Origin: an uncultured Kineosporia sp.
GTDB lineage: Bacteria > Actinomycetota > Actinomycetes > Actinomycetales > Kineosporiaceae
Length of the DNA stretch: 13,705 nt
Direction of reading: 5' to 3'
Assembly (NCBI GenBank): GCA_937859855.1
Contig: CALMAR010000265.1
Span: 1 to 13,705 of the forward strand
Made by a program: the position numbers and the translations under genes. Positions 5,597 to 12,270 of the stretch are shown here, piece after piece (positions within the stretch are counted from its first letter, which is position 1; every line of letters starts with the position of its first letter). The notes beneath the pieces were generated by a model. That model saw only the letters and a list, made by a program, of their open reading frames with translations. It had not been told where the DNA came from and ran no database searches.

Positions 5597-7693
5597 ATGA
5601 CAGAGCCCCAATACGCCATCGGGAACAACGAGTCGGGCGCGTACCCGGTCGACACCGGATCACAGCCGGTGTCCCATCTGGCCGGGGGAACACAACACGG
5701 CCGGGCGCGACTCGAGCTGATCCCGTCGCCCACCCGCAGCGGGCCGCGTCGAGCACCGTCGCACTGGCGGCTGCCAGTATCGGAATGGCGATTCAACGAG
5801 GAGATCGAACGCGAACTGCATCGCGCCAATGTCGCCCGCCGGCCTGGCATGCTCGCCGCCATCAGTGTCGCGGAACTGGAGCAGCTGCGCCGGCGCTTGG
5901 GCAGCCGGGCCGAAGAGGCGCTCGCTGAAGTGATGGATGAGCTGCTGGCCGCAGAGGCACCGGTTCTGGAGCAGCACAGCACCCGCAGCGATGGCGGGGT
6001 CTTCCTGTTGATGCCGGAGACGGAGATGTCCAGCGGGGCAGACCGATTGCGCAAACTGCTGCTCGCCATCGCCCGGACCGCCATAGACGTCGATGGTGAG
6101 CAGATCCGTGTCACCCCGGTCATCGGCTACGCGGCGCTCACCGACGCTGGCTCGGCCCAGGAGCTGCGTGATCGTTCGGCAACCGCGCTGTGGAACGCCG
6201 AGCTACACCTAGATCTGATCCCGGTCAGCTACTCTCCAGCACTGTCGCCGCCTCCCGCGACCGGAAGCACCAGCGGACCCATGCCGGCTGCGACCCCAGC
6301 AGCCCGGCCACCTCGCGGCTTCAAGGGACTGGAGGCCGGGCTGCAGATCGCCTTCACCATGGCCCTGCTCGTCCTGCTTCCGTTCATCGTCTATGTCGTG
6401 AGCTGGTACTGCGGATTCGATCTGACCGCGATCACCTACCCGCTGATGGCCTTGGCGCTGGCCACCACCGCAGCCGGATTGTGGGCCGAGAACTTCCAGG
6501 CCGTCGGCGCGGTCACCGCTCCCGAGGCGACAGGCTCTCCGCCGCTGGCGAGCGCGATCATCGCTGCCTACCTCCCCAACGAAGCGGCGACGATCATGGC
6601 AACGGTCGCCTCCATGCTGGACCAGGACTATCCCGGGGGCCTGCAGGTCATTCTCGCCTACAACACCCCCCAGCCCCTGCCGATCGAGGACACCCTGAGG
6701 CAACTGGCCGCGCGAGATCCCCGGCTCCTGCTGCTGCGGGTCCGCGGAAGCACATCGAAGGCCCAGAACGTCAACGCGGCGCTGACCTACGTCCAAGGAG
6801 ATTTCGTCGGCGTCTTCGACGCAGATCATCATCCCGCCCAGAACAGCTTTTCGCGGGCCTGGCAATGGCTCTCGAACGGCCAGGACGTCGTACAGGGTCA
6901 CTGCGTCGTGCGGAACGGCACGTCGTCCTGGATCGCGCGCCTGATAGCGGTCGAGTTCGAAACCATCTACGCGGTGAGCCATCCCGGACGGGCCCGGTTA
7001 CACGGTTTCGGCATCTTCGGTGGCTCGAACGGGTACTGGCGAACCGATTCGCTGCTGCAGATCAGGATGCAGGGTTCGATGCTGACTGAGGACATCGACT
7101 CATCCATGCGCAGCCTGCTCGACGGGTTCCACATCGTTTCCGATCCGGGCTTGATCTCCACCGAGCTTGCGCCGACCACGCTCTCCGCGTTGTGGAACCA
7201 GCGAATGCGCTGGGCGCAGGGCTGGACCCAAACCGCCCGGCGGCACCTGCGGCCGGCGATGAACTCCGACAAACTCACCCGGCGGCAGAAGGTGGGTGCG
7301 GCGTTCCTTCTGGGCTGGAACCAGATCGTTCCCTGGCTGACGATCCAGGTGATTCCGATGCTGGCTTTCACCGCCTGGCGGGATGGTGGCATCGGCCGGA
7401 TCGACCTGCTGGTGCCGATGTTCGTGCTGTTGTCGTTGTTCACGTTCACGGTCGGCCCGGCGCAGGCCATCTTCGCCTATCTGCTGGGCGCTGAGCCGGT
7501 TCGTCAGCACCGGAGCTGGTTCTCGCTGTACGCGCTCCACAACGTGCTGTGGTTCGGTGAGCTGAAGAACCTGATCTCGCGGGTGGCACAGCTGAAGGAG
7601 ATCGCCGGTGAGCGAGAGTGGCGGGTCACGCCGCGGGCGGTGGAATCCAGCCGCAACGATGATGAACCGGCCCGCAACCGGGAAGCGAACTGA
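5597..7693 (+). CDS. Membrane processive GT2 glycosyltransferase with N-terminal degenerate GGDEF domain
   Basis: 698 residues. Residues 66-205 read as a GGDEF (diguanylate cyclase) fold: FNEEIERELHRANVARRP, then RSDGGVFLLMPET (130-142), and RVTPVIGYAAL (171-181). The GGDEF motif is reduced to DGGVF and no RxxD inhibitory site precedes it. Two membrane segments follow (about 249-270 and 277-297). The cytoplasmic GT2 domain (about 316-550) contains FDADHH (407-412), LTEDIDSS (497-503) and the QRMRW (535-539) form of the QxxRW signature of processive synthases. Its C-terminal half resembles PgaC/IcaA poly-GlcNAc synthases. More membrane segments lie at about 568-594, 601-632 and 643-660. The usual first DDGS motif is replaced by AYNTPQP (354-360), which is odd. 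A GGAG at 5585-5588 supports the ATG. It probably polymerises and translocates an extracellular polysaccharide; the sugar is unknown. Confidence 0.9.
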   Translation: MTEPQYAIGNNESGAYPVDTGSQPVSHLAGGTQHGRARLELIPSPTRSGPRRAPSHWRLPVSEWRFNEEIERELHRANVARRPGMLAAISVAELEQLRRRLGSRAEEALAEVMDELLAAEAPVLEQHSTRSDGGVFLLMPETEMSSGADRLRKLLLAIARTAIDVDGEQIRVTPVIGYAALTDAGSAQELRDRSATALWNAELHLDLIPVSYSPALSPPPATGSTSGPMPAATPAARPPRGFKGLEAGLQIAFTMALLVLLPFIVYVVSWYCGFDLTAITYPLMALALATTAAGLWAENFQAVGAVTAPEATGSPPLASAIIAAYLPNEAATIMATVASMLDQDYPGGLQVILAYNTPQPLPIEDTLRQLAARDPRLLLLRVRGSTSKAQNVNAALTYVQGDFVGVFDADHHPAQNSFSRAWQWLSNGQDVVQGHCVVRNGTSSWIARLIAVEFETIYAVSHPGRARLHGFGIFGGSNGYWRTDSLLQIRMQGSMLTEDIDSSMRSLLDGFHIVSDPGLISTELAPTTLSALWNQRMRWAQGWTQTARRHLRPAMNSDKLTRRQKVGAAFLLGWNQIVPWLTIQVIPMLAFTAWRDGGIGRIDLLVPMFVLLSLFTFTVGPAQAIFAYLLGAEPVRQHRSWFSLYALHNVLWFGELKNLISRVAQLKEIAGEREWRVTPRAVESSRNDDEPARNREAN

Positions 7694-7696
7694 GGC

Positions 7697-9031
7697 ATGC
7701 GCACAGCATCGTCCACCAGCCCCGAACATCGCCGGTCGATGCCCGTGGCCTGGGGATCGGTCATGGCACCACGAGCGGCGGACGACGGGAACCTGGAATC
7801 GGAGGTCAGCGGGCTGGGCGCTCAGCTGGGATTCGCCGTGGTGGTGGTCGTCGTCTTCCATGTGTACCAGTTCTGCAATACCGCCCCCGCGTCCCGCGCC
7901 GGAACGGCAGTCCGTACGCTGCTGAATTCCCTGGACGCAGCCATTCCGTGGTTGTTCGTGATCGCCGGCTTTCTGCTGTTCGAGCCGATCGCGCGAGGGA
8001 TCACTGAGTCCGGCCGCCCGTTCGCGGCTCGTCGGTTCCTGGCCTTGGCCGCTGCCCGGGTCCTGCCTGCCTACTACGTCGCGATCGTCACCGTCTGGCT
8101 GCTGCGCCAGACCGAGTTACCGGGGGATTGGCGAGACCTTCTCGAACACCTCACCTTTACCCAGGTTTTCGACAACAAGCGGATCTTCTGGACGATCGGC
8201 GCGGCCTGGGCTCTGTCGGTGACTGCATGGTTCCTCCTTCTTCTGGCGGCAGCGGGAAGTGTTCTGACCAAGGTGAGCCGTTACGGCGTGAGCCCGCGCC
8301 GGAGAATTGTGCTGCTGGCCAGCAGCACTGCCGTTCTGGCCGTGGCCGCACTTGGCTGGAAGACCTCGTCGCTGGTTCTCGGCCACCCGGACCTGGCCTC
8401 GTTCACCACCTGGTTCGGGCCGCTGGCCAACCTCGACAACTTCGCGATCGGGATGGTGGTCGCACTGTTCGTCGTGGCCGGTTCCTCGTCCGGCAAACTC
8501 GACCTGCGCGGGCGTCTCATCCTCCGGATCGGCGGATCCGGGCTGCTGATCGTGGCCCTCGTCACTCGTGTGCCCGGCAGCTGGGCAGATGCCTACTTCT
8601 CCACGCTCTGCGCCCTGGCGTTCGGCTGTCTGGTCGCTGCGACGGTGCTGGGGCCCGGTAGGAACGGATCACCAAGCCCAGGGCTGGGCCTGGAGGCGCT
8701 GCGATGGCTTGGCCGGATCTCGCTCAGTGTTTATCTGTGGCACGAGCCATTGCTGCTCGCGGGCCGCCACCTGGGTCTGGTCGGCCAGACCCCCGATGCC
8801 TTCGTGCGGGATGCGCTCATCGTGCTCATCGCCTCCATCCTCGGTGGCTGGCTCAGCTGGGCGGCGATCGAGCGTCCCGTCGCGCATCTGATCCGGGAGT
8901 TCTCCCTCAACCGAGCCGGCCGGGCCGCAAGCGCGGGGAGCGCCGGGCGAGCAGACCGAGCAGACCGAGCCGCGAGCGCCGGGAGCGCCGGGCGAGCCGC
9001 GAGTCGGAGCCTGGCTCCACGACGAAGGTGA
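7697..9031 (+). CDS. Acyltransferase 3 (OafA/IcaC-like) membrane protein
   Basis: 444 residues with about ten hydrophobic segments. Family landmarks are FAVVVVVVFHVYQF (46-59, His55), LFVIAGFLLFEP (86-97), RRFLALAAARVLPAYY (112-127), WALSV (171-175) and LGRISLSVYLWHEPLLL (338-354). Such proteins transfer acetyl, succinyl or similar groups onto extracytoplasmic glycans. Two usual residues are changed: the Arg ten residues before the His is Leu44, and the Glu of the W-S-L-S-V-E motif is Thr176. The last 40 residues are an Ala/Arg/Gly/Ser-rich repetitive tail. It starts three bases after the glycosyltransferase stop, so it is surely co-transcribed and probably modifies that polymer, as IcaC does beside IcaA. 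Met15 (7739) and Met23 (7763) are alternative starts; the first 23 residues do not look conserved. Confidence 0.88.
   Translation: MRTASSTSPEHRRSMPVAWGSVMAPRAADDGNLESEVSGLGAQLGFAVVVVVVFHVYQFCNTAPASRAGTAVRTLLNSLDAAIPWLFVIAGFLLFEPIARGITESGRPFAARRFLALAAARVLPAYYVAIVTVWLLRQTELPGDWRDLLEHLTFTQVFDNKRIFWTIGAAWALSVTAWFLLLLAAAGSVLTKVSRYGVSPRRRIVLLASSTAVLAVAALGWKTSSLVLGHPDLASFTTWFGPLANLDNFAIGMVVALFVVAGSSSGKLDLRGRLILRIGGSGLLIVALVTRVPGSWADAYFSTLCALAFGCLVAATVLGPGRNGSPSPGLGLEALRWLGRISLSVYLWHEPLLLAGRHLGLVGQTPDAFVRDALIVLIASILGGWLSWAAIERPVAHLIREFSLNRAGRAASAGSAGRADRADRAASAGSAGRAASRSLAPRRR
8924..8997 (+). repeat. Internal tandem repeat encoding the acyltransferase C-terminal tail
   Basis: Two 29-bp units (8924-8952 and 8969-8997) differ at two positions. 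They are separated by a twice-repeated 9-mer (GCAGACCGA). They encode AASAGSAGRA twice, with DRADR between them. It is a low-complexity basic tail after the last membrane segment, on the predicted cytoplasmic end, and slippage at such repeats would vary its length. Confidence 0.7.
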
Positions 9032-9037
9032 GACACT

Positions 9038-9070
9038 GCGATTGATCCTCCCTGCCGGTACGGCCGGCCC
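9038..9070 (+). repeat. 33-bp dispersed repeat, copy 2
   Basis: It begins GCGATTGATCCTCCC and ends GGTACGGCCGGCCC, seven bases after the acyltransferase stop. It has 29 of 33 identities with copy 1 at 4875-4907 in the same orientation. The GCCG-GTA-CGGC core is kept as an inverted repeat even though the middle base changed from A to G. Confidence 0.75.
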
Positions 9071-9073
9071 GTA
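9059..9073. terminator. Possible bidirectional hairpin in the convergent gap
   Basis: TACGG (9059-9063) and CCGTA (9069-9073) pair with a 5-base loop, in the 79-base gap between the convergent acyltransferase and dehydratase genes. The stem is short and has no T tract. It overlaps the right half of the 33-bp repeat, so the repeat itself might serve as a transcript end here. Confidence 0.25.
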
Positions 9074-9110
9074 GCCGCCGTCAAGCGCCTCATTGCCCCG
9101 CTGCGGCCGG

Positions 9111-10085
9111 TCAGCTGGCCCTGGAATCGATCAAGGCGGCGTATCGGTCAAGGTCGATGTTGCCGCCGCTGATCAGCACGCCGACGCGCTGGCCGGTCAG
9201 CTGTGGAGCCAGCCGCCTCCCGCCTGCCAGCCCGAGCGCACCGGTCGGTTCGACCAGCAGTTTCAGATAGGTCGCGAAAAGCCGCATCGCGTCAACGAGT
9301 TCGGCATCGGTCGGGGTGACGATGTCCCGCACCGTGTTCTTGATGATCTCGAACGGTCGCAGGCCGAGACTGGTGGTCTGGGCGCCATCGGCGATGGTTG
9401 CGGGGGTGCCGATGGTGACGATGTGGCCGAGCTTCAAGGACTGGTAGCCGTCATCACCGGCTGCGGGTTCCGCCCCGTAGATCACGCAGTCCGGCGCCAG
9501 TGCTCGCGCGGACAGGGCCGATCCCGACAGCAGACCGCCGCCACCGAGCGGGACGACCAGAGCGTCCAGGCCGGGCACATCCTCGAGGAGTTCCTTGGCC
9601 GCCGTCCCCTGCCCGGCGATCACGTGCGGATGATCGTAGGGCGGGATCACGCTGAGCCCTCGATCACCAGCCACCTCGGCGGCGACGCTCTCGCGCTCCT
9701 GCGTGTATCGGTCGTAGTGGACGACGGTGGCGCCGTAGGCGCGGGTGGCGGCCAGCTTGGCGGCGGGCGCGTCGTAGGGCATCACTATGGTGGCGCCGAT
9801 ATCCAGCAGCTGGGCGGAGAGTGCCACCGCCTGAGCGTGGTTGCCGGACGAGTAAGCGATCACCCCGGCCCGCTTCTGCTCGCCGCTCAGCCGGGACAGC
9901 GCGTTGTAAGCACCGCGGAACTTGAAAGCGCCGACCCGTTGCAGATTTTCGCACTTGAAGAACAGCTGGGCGCCGAGCAAATCGTCGATCAGCCGGGAAT
10001 GCGCTACCGGCGTGCGGTGCGCGACACCGGCTATCTGAGCGGCGGCTTCGCAGACGTCGTCAAAGCTGGGGAGACCGGTGATCAC
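9111..10085 (-). CDS. PLP-dependent threonine/serine dehydratase or serine racemase-type enzyme
   Basis: 324 residues from the GTG at 10085 (fold type II PLP enzyme). The Schiff-base lysine is Lys55 in VGAFKFRGAYNAL. The substrate loop is SSGNHAQA (79-86), and the phosphate-binding glycine loop is GGGGLLSG (181-188). Glu206 and Asp212 match the divalent-metal site of metal-dependent serine racemases and 3-hydroxyaspartate dehydratases. There is no C-terminal ACT domain, so it is not the isoleucine-regulated biosynthetic form. The product may deaminate threonine or serine, racemise serine, or act on hydroxyaspartate; sequence alone does not separate these. The frame is open to a GTG at 10163, adding 26 residues without family resemblance. 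Neither start has a Shine-Dalgarno. It is convergent with the acyltransferase and divergent from the RseB-like gene. Confidence 0.88.
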   Translation of the reverse strand: MITGLPSFDDVCEAAAQIAGVAHRTPVAHSRLIDDLLGAQLFFKCENLQRVGAFKFRGAYNALSRLSGEQKRAGVIAYSSGNHAQAVALSAQLLDIGATIVMPYDAPAAKLAATRAYGATVVHYDRYTQERESVAAEVAGDRGLSVIPPYDHPHVIAGQGTAAKELLEDVPGLDALVVPLGGGGLLSGSALSARALAPDCVIYGAEPAAGDDGYQSLKLGHIVTIGTPATIADGAQTTSLGLRPFEIIKNTVRDIVTPTDAELVDAMRLFATYLKLLVEPTGALGLAGGRRLAPQLTGQRVGVLISGGNIDLDRYAALIDSRAS

Positions 10086-10186
10086 GCGATCAGCCGAACA
10101 TGGGAAGAGGCCGGCGGTCAAAACCTTGGCCGCCCCTCTGCTGACCCCGCGCGGCCACGTCACCGGGTCAGCTCAGGTTGGCGACG

Positions 10187-10192
10187 TACAGT
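10187..10192 (+). promoter_or_regulatory. Candidate -10 element (TACAGT) of a leaderless promoter
   Basis: TACAGT is followed by six bases (CGAGCG) and then the ATG at 10199, the same arrangement as at the protease gene. The upstream -35 is poor; GGGTCA (10165-10170) at 16 bases is the best candidate. The lack of any ribosome binding site in front of the ATG agrees with a leaderless transcript. Confidence 0.4.
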
Positions 10193-10198
10193 CGAGCG

Positions 10199-11350
10199 AT
10201 GTCCGTGGTCACCGGCCAAGCCCGCCGCCGCTGGGCGGTGCTGGCCGCCGCCGTGGTGGTGCTGATCTGCCTGCCGGTGGTGCCGGCGGTGGCGGCGATG
10301 TGGGCCAGCGATGATCCGTCCACGTCTCCGGCCGCGCGCGAACTGCTCGCCAAGGCACTGAGGTCCAAGGATGTGACGTATACCGGGCTGGCGGTCAGCC
10401 GGGGCAATCTGGGCCTGCCCGACCTGCCATCGGCTGGCGCCGTCACCGCTGCGCTGGGCGGCACCACCCGCTCCCGGGTGTGGTGGGCCAGCCGGGATCT
10501 GTGGCGGGTCTCGGTGCTCAGTCCTACCGGCGAACAGGGCACCTACGACCTGGGTGGCCAGACCTATCTCTGGAGCTACGAGCAGAACTCGCTGACCCAC
10601 ATCAGTGGCGTGCCGCAGCTGCGCCTGCCACGCGCCGATGACCTGCTGCCACCCCAAGCCAGCTGGCGGCTACTGGCGGGCGTCGGGCCTTCGGACCGGG
10701 TTGAGCTGATCACCGCCCGGCACCGGGTGGCCGGTCTCAGCGCACAGGGATTCCGGATCCGGCCCGCGGACGCGCGCAGTACGATCGGCTCCATCGACGT
10801 CTGGACCGACCCGCAGCACGGGCTGCCCATCGGCCTCAGCATCACCGATGCCCACGGCGTGGTGGCGCTGGAATCCCAGTTCTCCGAACTGAACTTCGGA
10901 TTGCCCGAGCTGTCCGATCTGAGGGTGCCGCTCGAGCAGGGCATGCAGGTGATCGACAGTCCAGCTCCGGATCTGGCCAGCCAGATCAACCGCTTCGGCG
11001 CCCTCCAGCTACCTGCTCAGCTGGCCGGTTTCGCCAGCTCCGCGCCGATCGTGGGTGGCACCGCCACGTACGGCACCGGGCTGGTCCGGTTCGTCGTGCT
11101 GCCGGTGCCACGCCGCAACGCCGCTGAGTGGGCCCGGGCCGCCCGATCCGGGGCCAGCGAAGACCGATCGCTGAGCGGCGGTGAGGGACTGCTGATCAGT
11201 GCCGGTGCTCTGAATCTGGTTGTCGCGCAGGCCGGCTCGGGACGGGTCTACGCGATCGCGGGGCTGGTCTCGGCCGATGTCCTGTTCCAGGCGGCTACCG
11301 AACTGTTCGCGCATCCTCCTCCGCGCCGAGGGCCCTTCGGTCCGGCATGA
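10199..11350 (+). CDS. RseB/MucB- and LolA-like exported protein
   Basis: 383 residues. A basic N terminus (QARRRWAV) and a hydrophobic stretch at about 12-34 act as signal anchor or signal peptide. The rest is predicted outside the membrane. It has the pattern of the RseB/LolA beta-barrel half-shell: VTYTGLAVSRG, TRSRVWWASRDLWRVSVLS, TYDLGGQTYLWSYEQN, AGLSAQGFRIRPAD, GSIDVWTDPQHGLPIGLSI and ESQFSELNFGLP. There is no lipobox cysteine. In diderm bacteria these folds bind acyl chains or lipoproteins. In this monoderm-type context it may bind a lipid or hydrophobic substrate for the ABC transporter encoded next, with which its stop codon overlaps (ATGA, 11347-11350). The upstream in-frame TTG at 10178 is rejected in favour of the ATG at the leaderless position. 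Confidence 0.8.
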   Translation: MSVVTGQARRRWAVLAAAVVVLICLPVVPAVAAMWASDDPSTSPAARELLAKALRSKDVTYTGLAVSRGNLGLPDLPSAGAVTAALGGTTRSRVWWASRDLWRVSVLSPTGEQGTYDLGGQTYLWSYEQNSLTHISGVPQLRLPRADDLLPPQASWRLLAGVGPSDRVELITARHRVAGLSAQGFRIRPADARSTIGSIDVWTDPQHGLPIGLSITDAHGVVALESQFSELNFGLPELSDLRVPLEQGMQVIDSPAPDLASQINRFGALQLPAQLAGFASSAPIVGGTATYGTGLVRFVVLPVPRRNAAEWARAARSGASEDRSLSGGEGLLISAGALNLVVAQAGSGRVYAIAGLVSADVLFQAATELFAHPPPRRGPFGPA

Positions 11351-12270
11351 TCACCACCCGGGGACTGACCAAGCGCTTCGGCAGCACATTGGCCGTTGAT
11401 CAGATCAACCTCGATGTCGGTGAGGGCGAGGTGTACGGCTTTCTCGGGCCCAACGGTTCCGGCAAGACCACCACGGTGCGGATGCTGCTCGGCCTGGTCT
11501 TCGCCACAGCGGGCGAGATCGAGGTGCTGGGTCATCCCGTGCCCAGCCAGGCCGGGGCCGCGCTGATCGACATCGGCGCGCTGGTCGAGGGCCCGGCCGC
11601 CTACGGGCACCTGTCCGCCCGGGCCAATCTGGCCCTGATGGACGCCTCCGGTCCGCGGCGGACACGGATCAGCGGCCGTCAGCGGCGGGCCCGGATCGAC
11701 GACGTGCTGGAGCTGACCGGTCTGGGCGGCGTGGGGCGCAAGCCGGTCAAGGCCTATTCGCTGGGCATGCGGCAGAGGCTGGGCCTGGCCGGGGCCCTGC
11801 TGCGCCAGCCCCGGCTGCTGATTCTGGACGAACCGACCAATGGGCTCGACCCGCAAGGCATTCAGGAGATCCGCGAACTGCTGCTGCGGCTGAACCGGGA
11901 CGGCACCACCATCTTCCTGTCCAGCCATCTGCTGGCCGAGGTCGAACAACTGTGCAGCCGGGTCGGGGTGATGGATCAGGGGCGCCTGGTGGCGCAGGAA
12001 TCGATGGACGACGTCCGCCGGTTCACCGGGCGTTCGCTGATCCAGGTGGACGACCCGTCGGCCGCGCTGGCCCTGCTCGACGGCCGGGTTGCCGAGCGCA
12101 CCGGGGACCGGCTGGTGGTCGACGGGGTTCCGGTGCCCGAGCTGACCCGGCGCCTGGTCGAGGCCGGGATCGAGGTGCACGAGGCCGCTCCGGAGCGCCG
12201 CTCGCTGGAGGGCCTGGTGCTGGAGCTGACCGGGCCGGGCTCCGACCGCGTCGACGGGTCGCCCCCATGA
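11347..12270 (+). CDS. ABC transporter ATP-binding protein
   Basis: 307 residues. Walker A is GPNGSGKTTT (34-43), the signature is YSLGMRQRLGLAGAL (137-151, the SLGM variant usual in this subfamily), Walker B is LLILDEPTNGLDP (157-169), and the H-loop His is in SSHLLAEVE (192-200). A C-terminal extension of about 90 residues after the nucleotide-binding domain is typical of ATPases that pair with ABC-2 permeases, such as the BcrA/CcmA-like exporters. The start overlaps the stop of the RseB-like gene, and its own stop overlaps the permease start (ATGA, 12267-12270), so the three proteins are probably made in fixed ratio. The transported compound is unknown; export of a lipid, peptide or antibiotic is the usual role. 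Confidence 0.95.
   Translation: MITTRGLTKRFGSTLAVDQINLDVGEGEVYGFLGPNGSGKTTTVRMLLGLVFATAGEIEVLGHPVPSQAGAALIDIGALVEGPAAYGHLSARANLALMDASGPRRTRISGRQRRARIDDVLELTGLGGVGRKPVKAYSLGMRQRLGLAGALLRQPRLLILDEPTNGLDPQGIQEIRELLLRLNRDGTTIFLSSHLLAEVEQLCSRVGVMDQGRLVAQESMDDVRRFTGRSLIQVDDPSAALALLDGRVAERTGDRLVVDGVPVPELTRRLVEAGIEVHEAAPERRSLEGLVLELTGPGSDRVDGSPP

Noticed and set aside
9093..10265. 390-codon open frame on the plus strand antisense to the dehydratase
   Set aside because: It is composed of Gly/Gln/Asp/Arg-rich low-complexity sequence that mirrors the dehydratase codons; no motif and no plausible start context.
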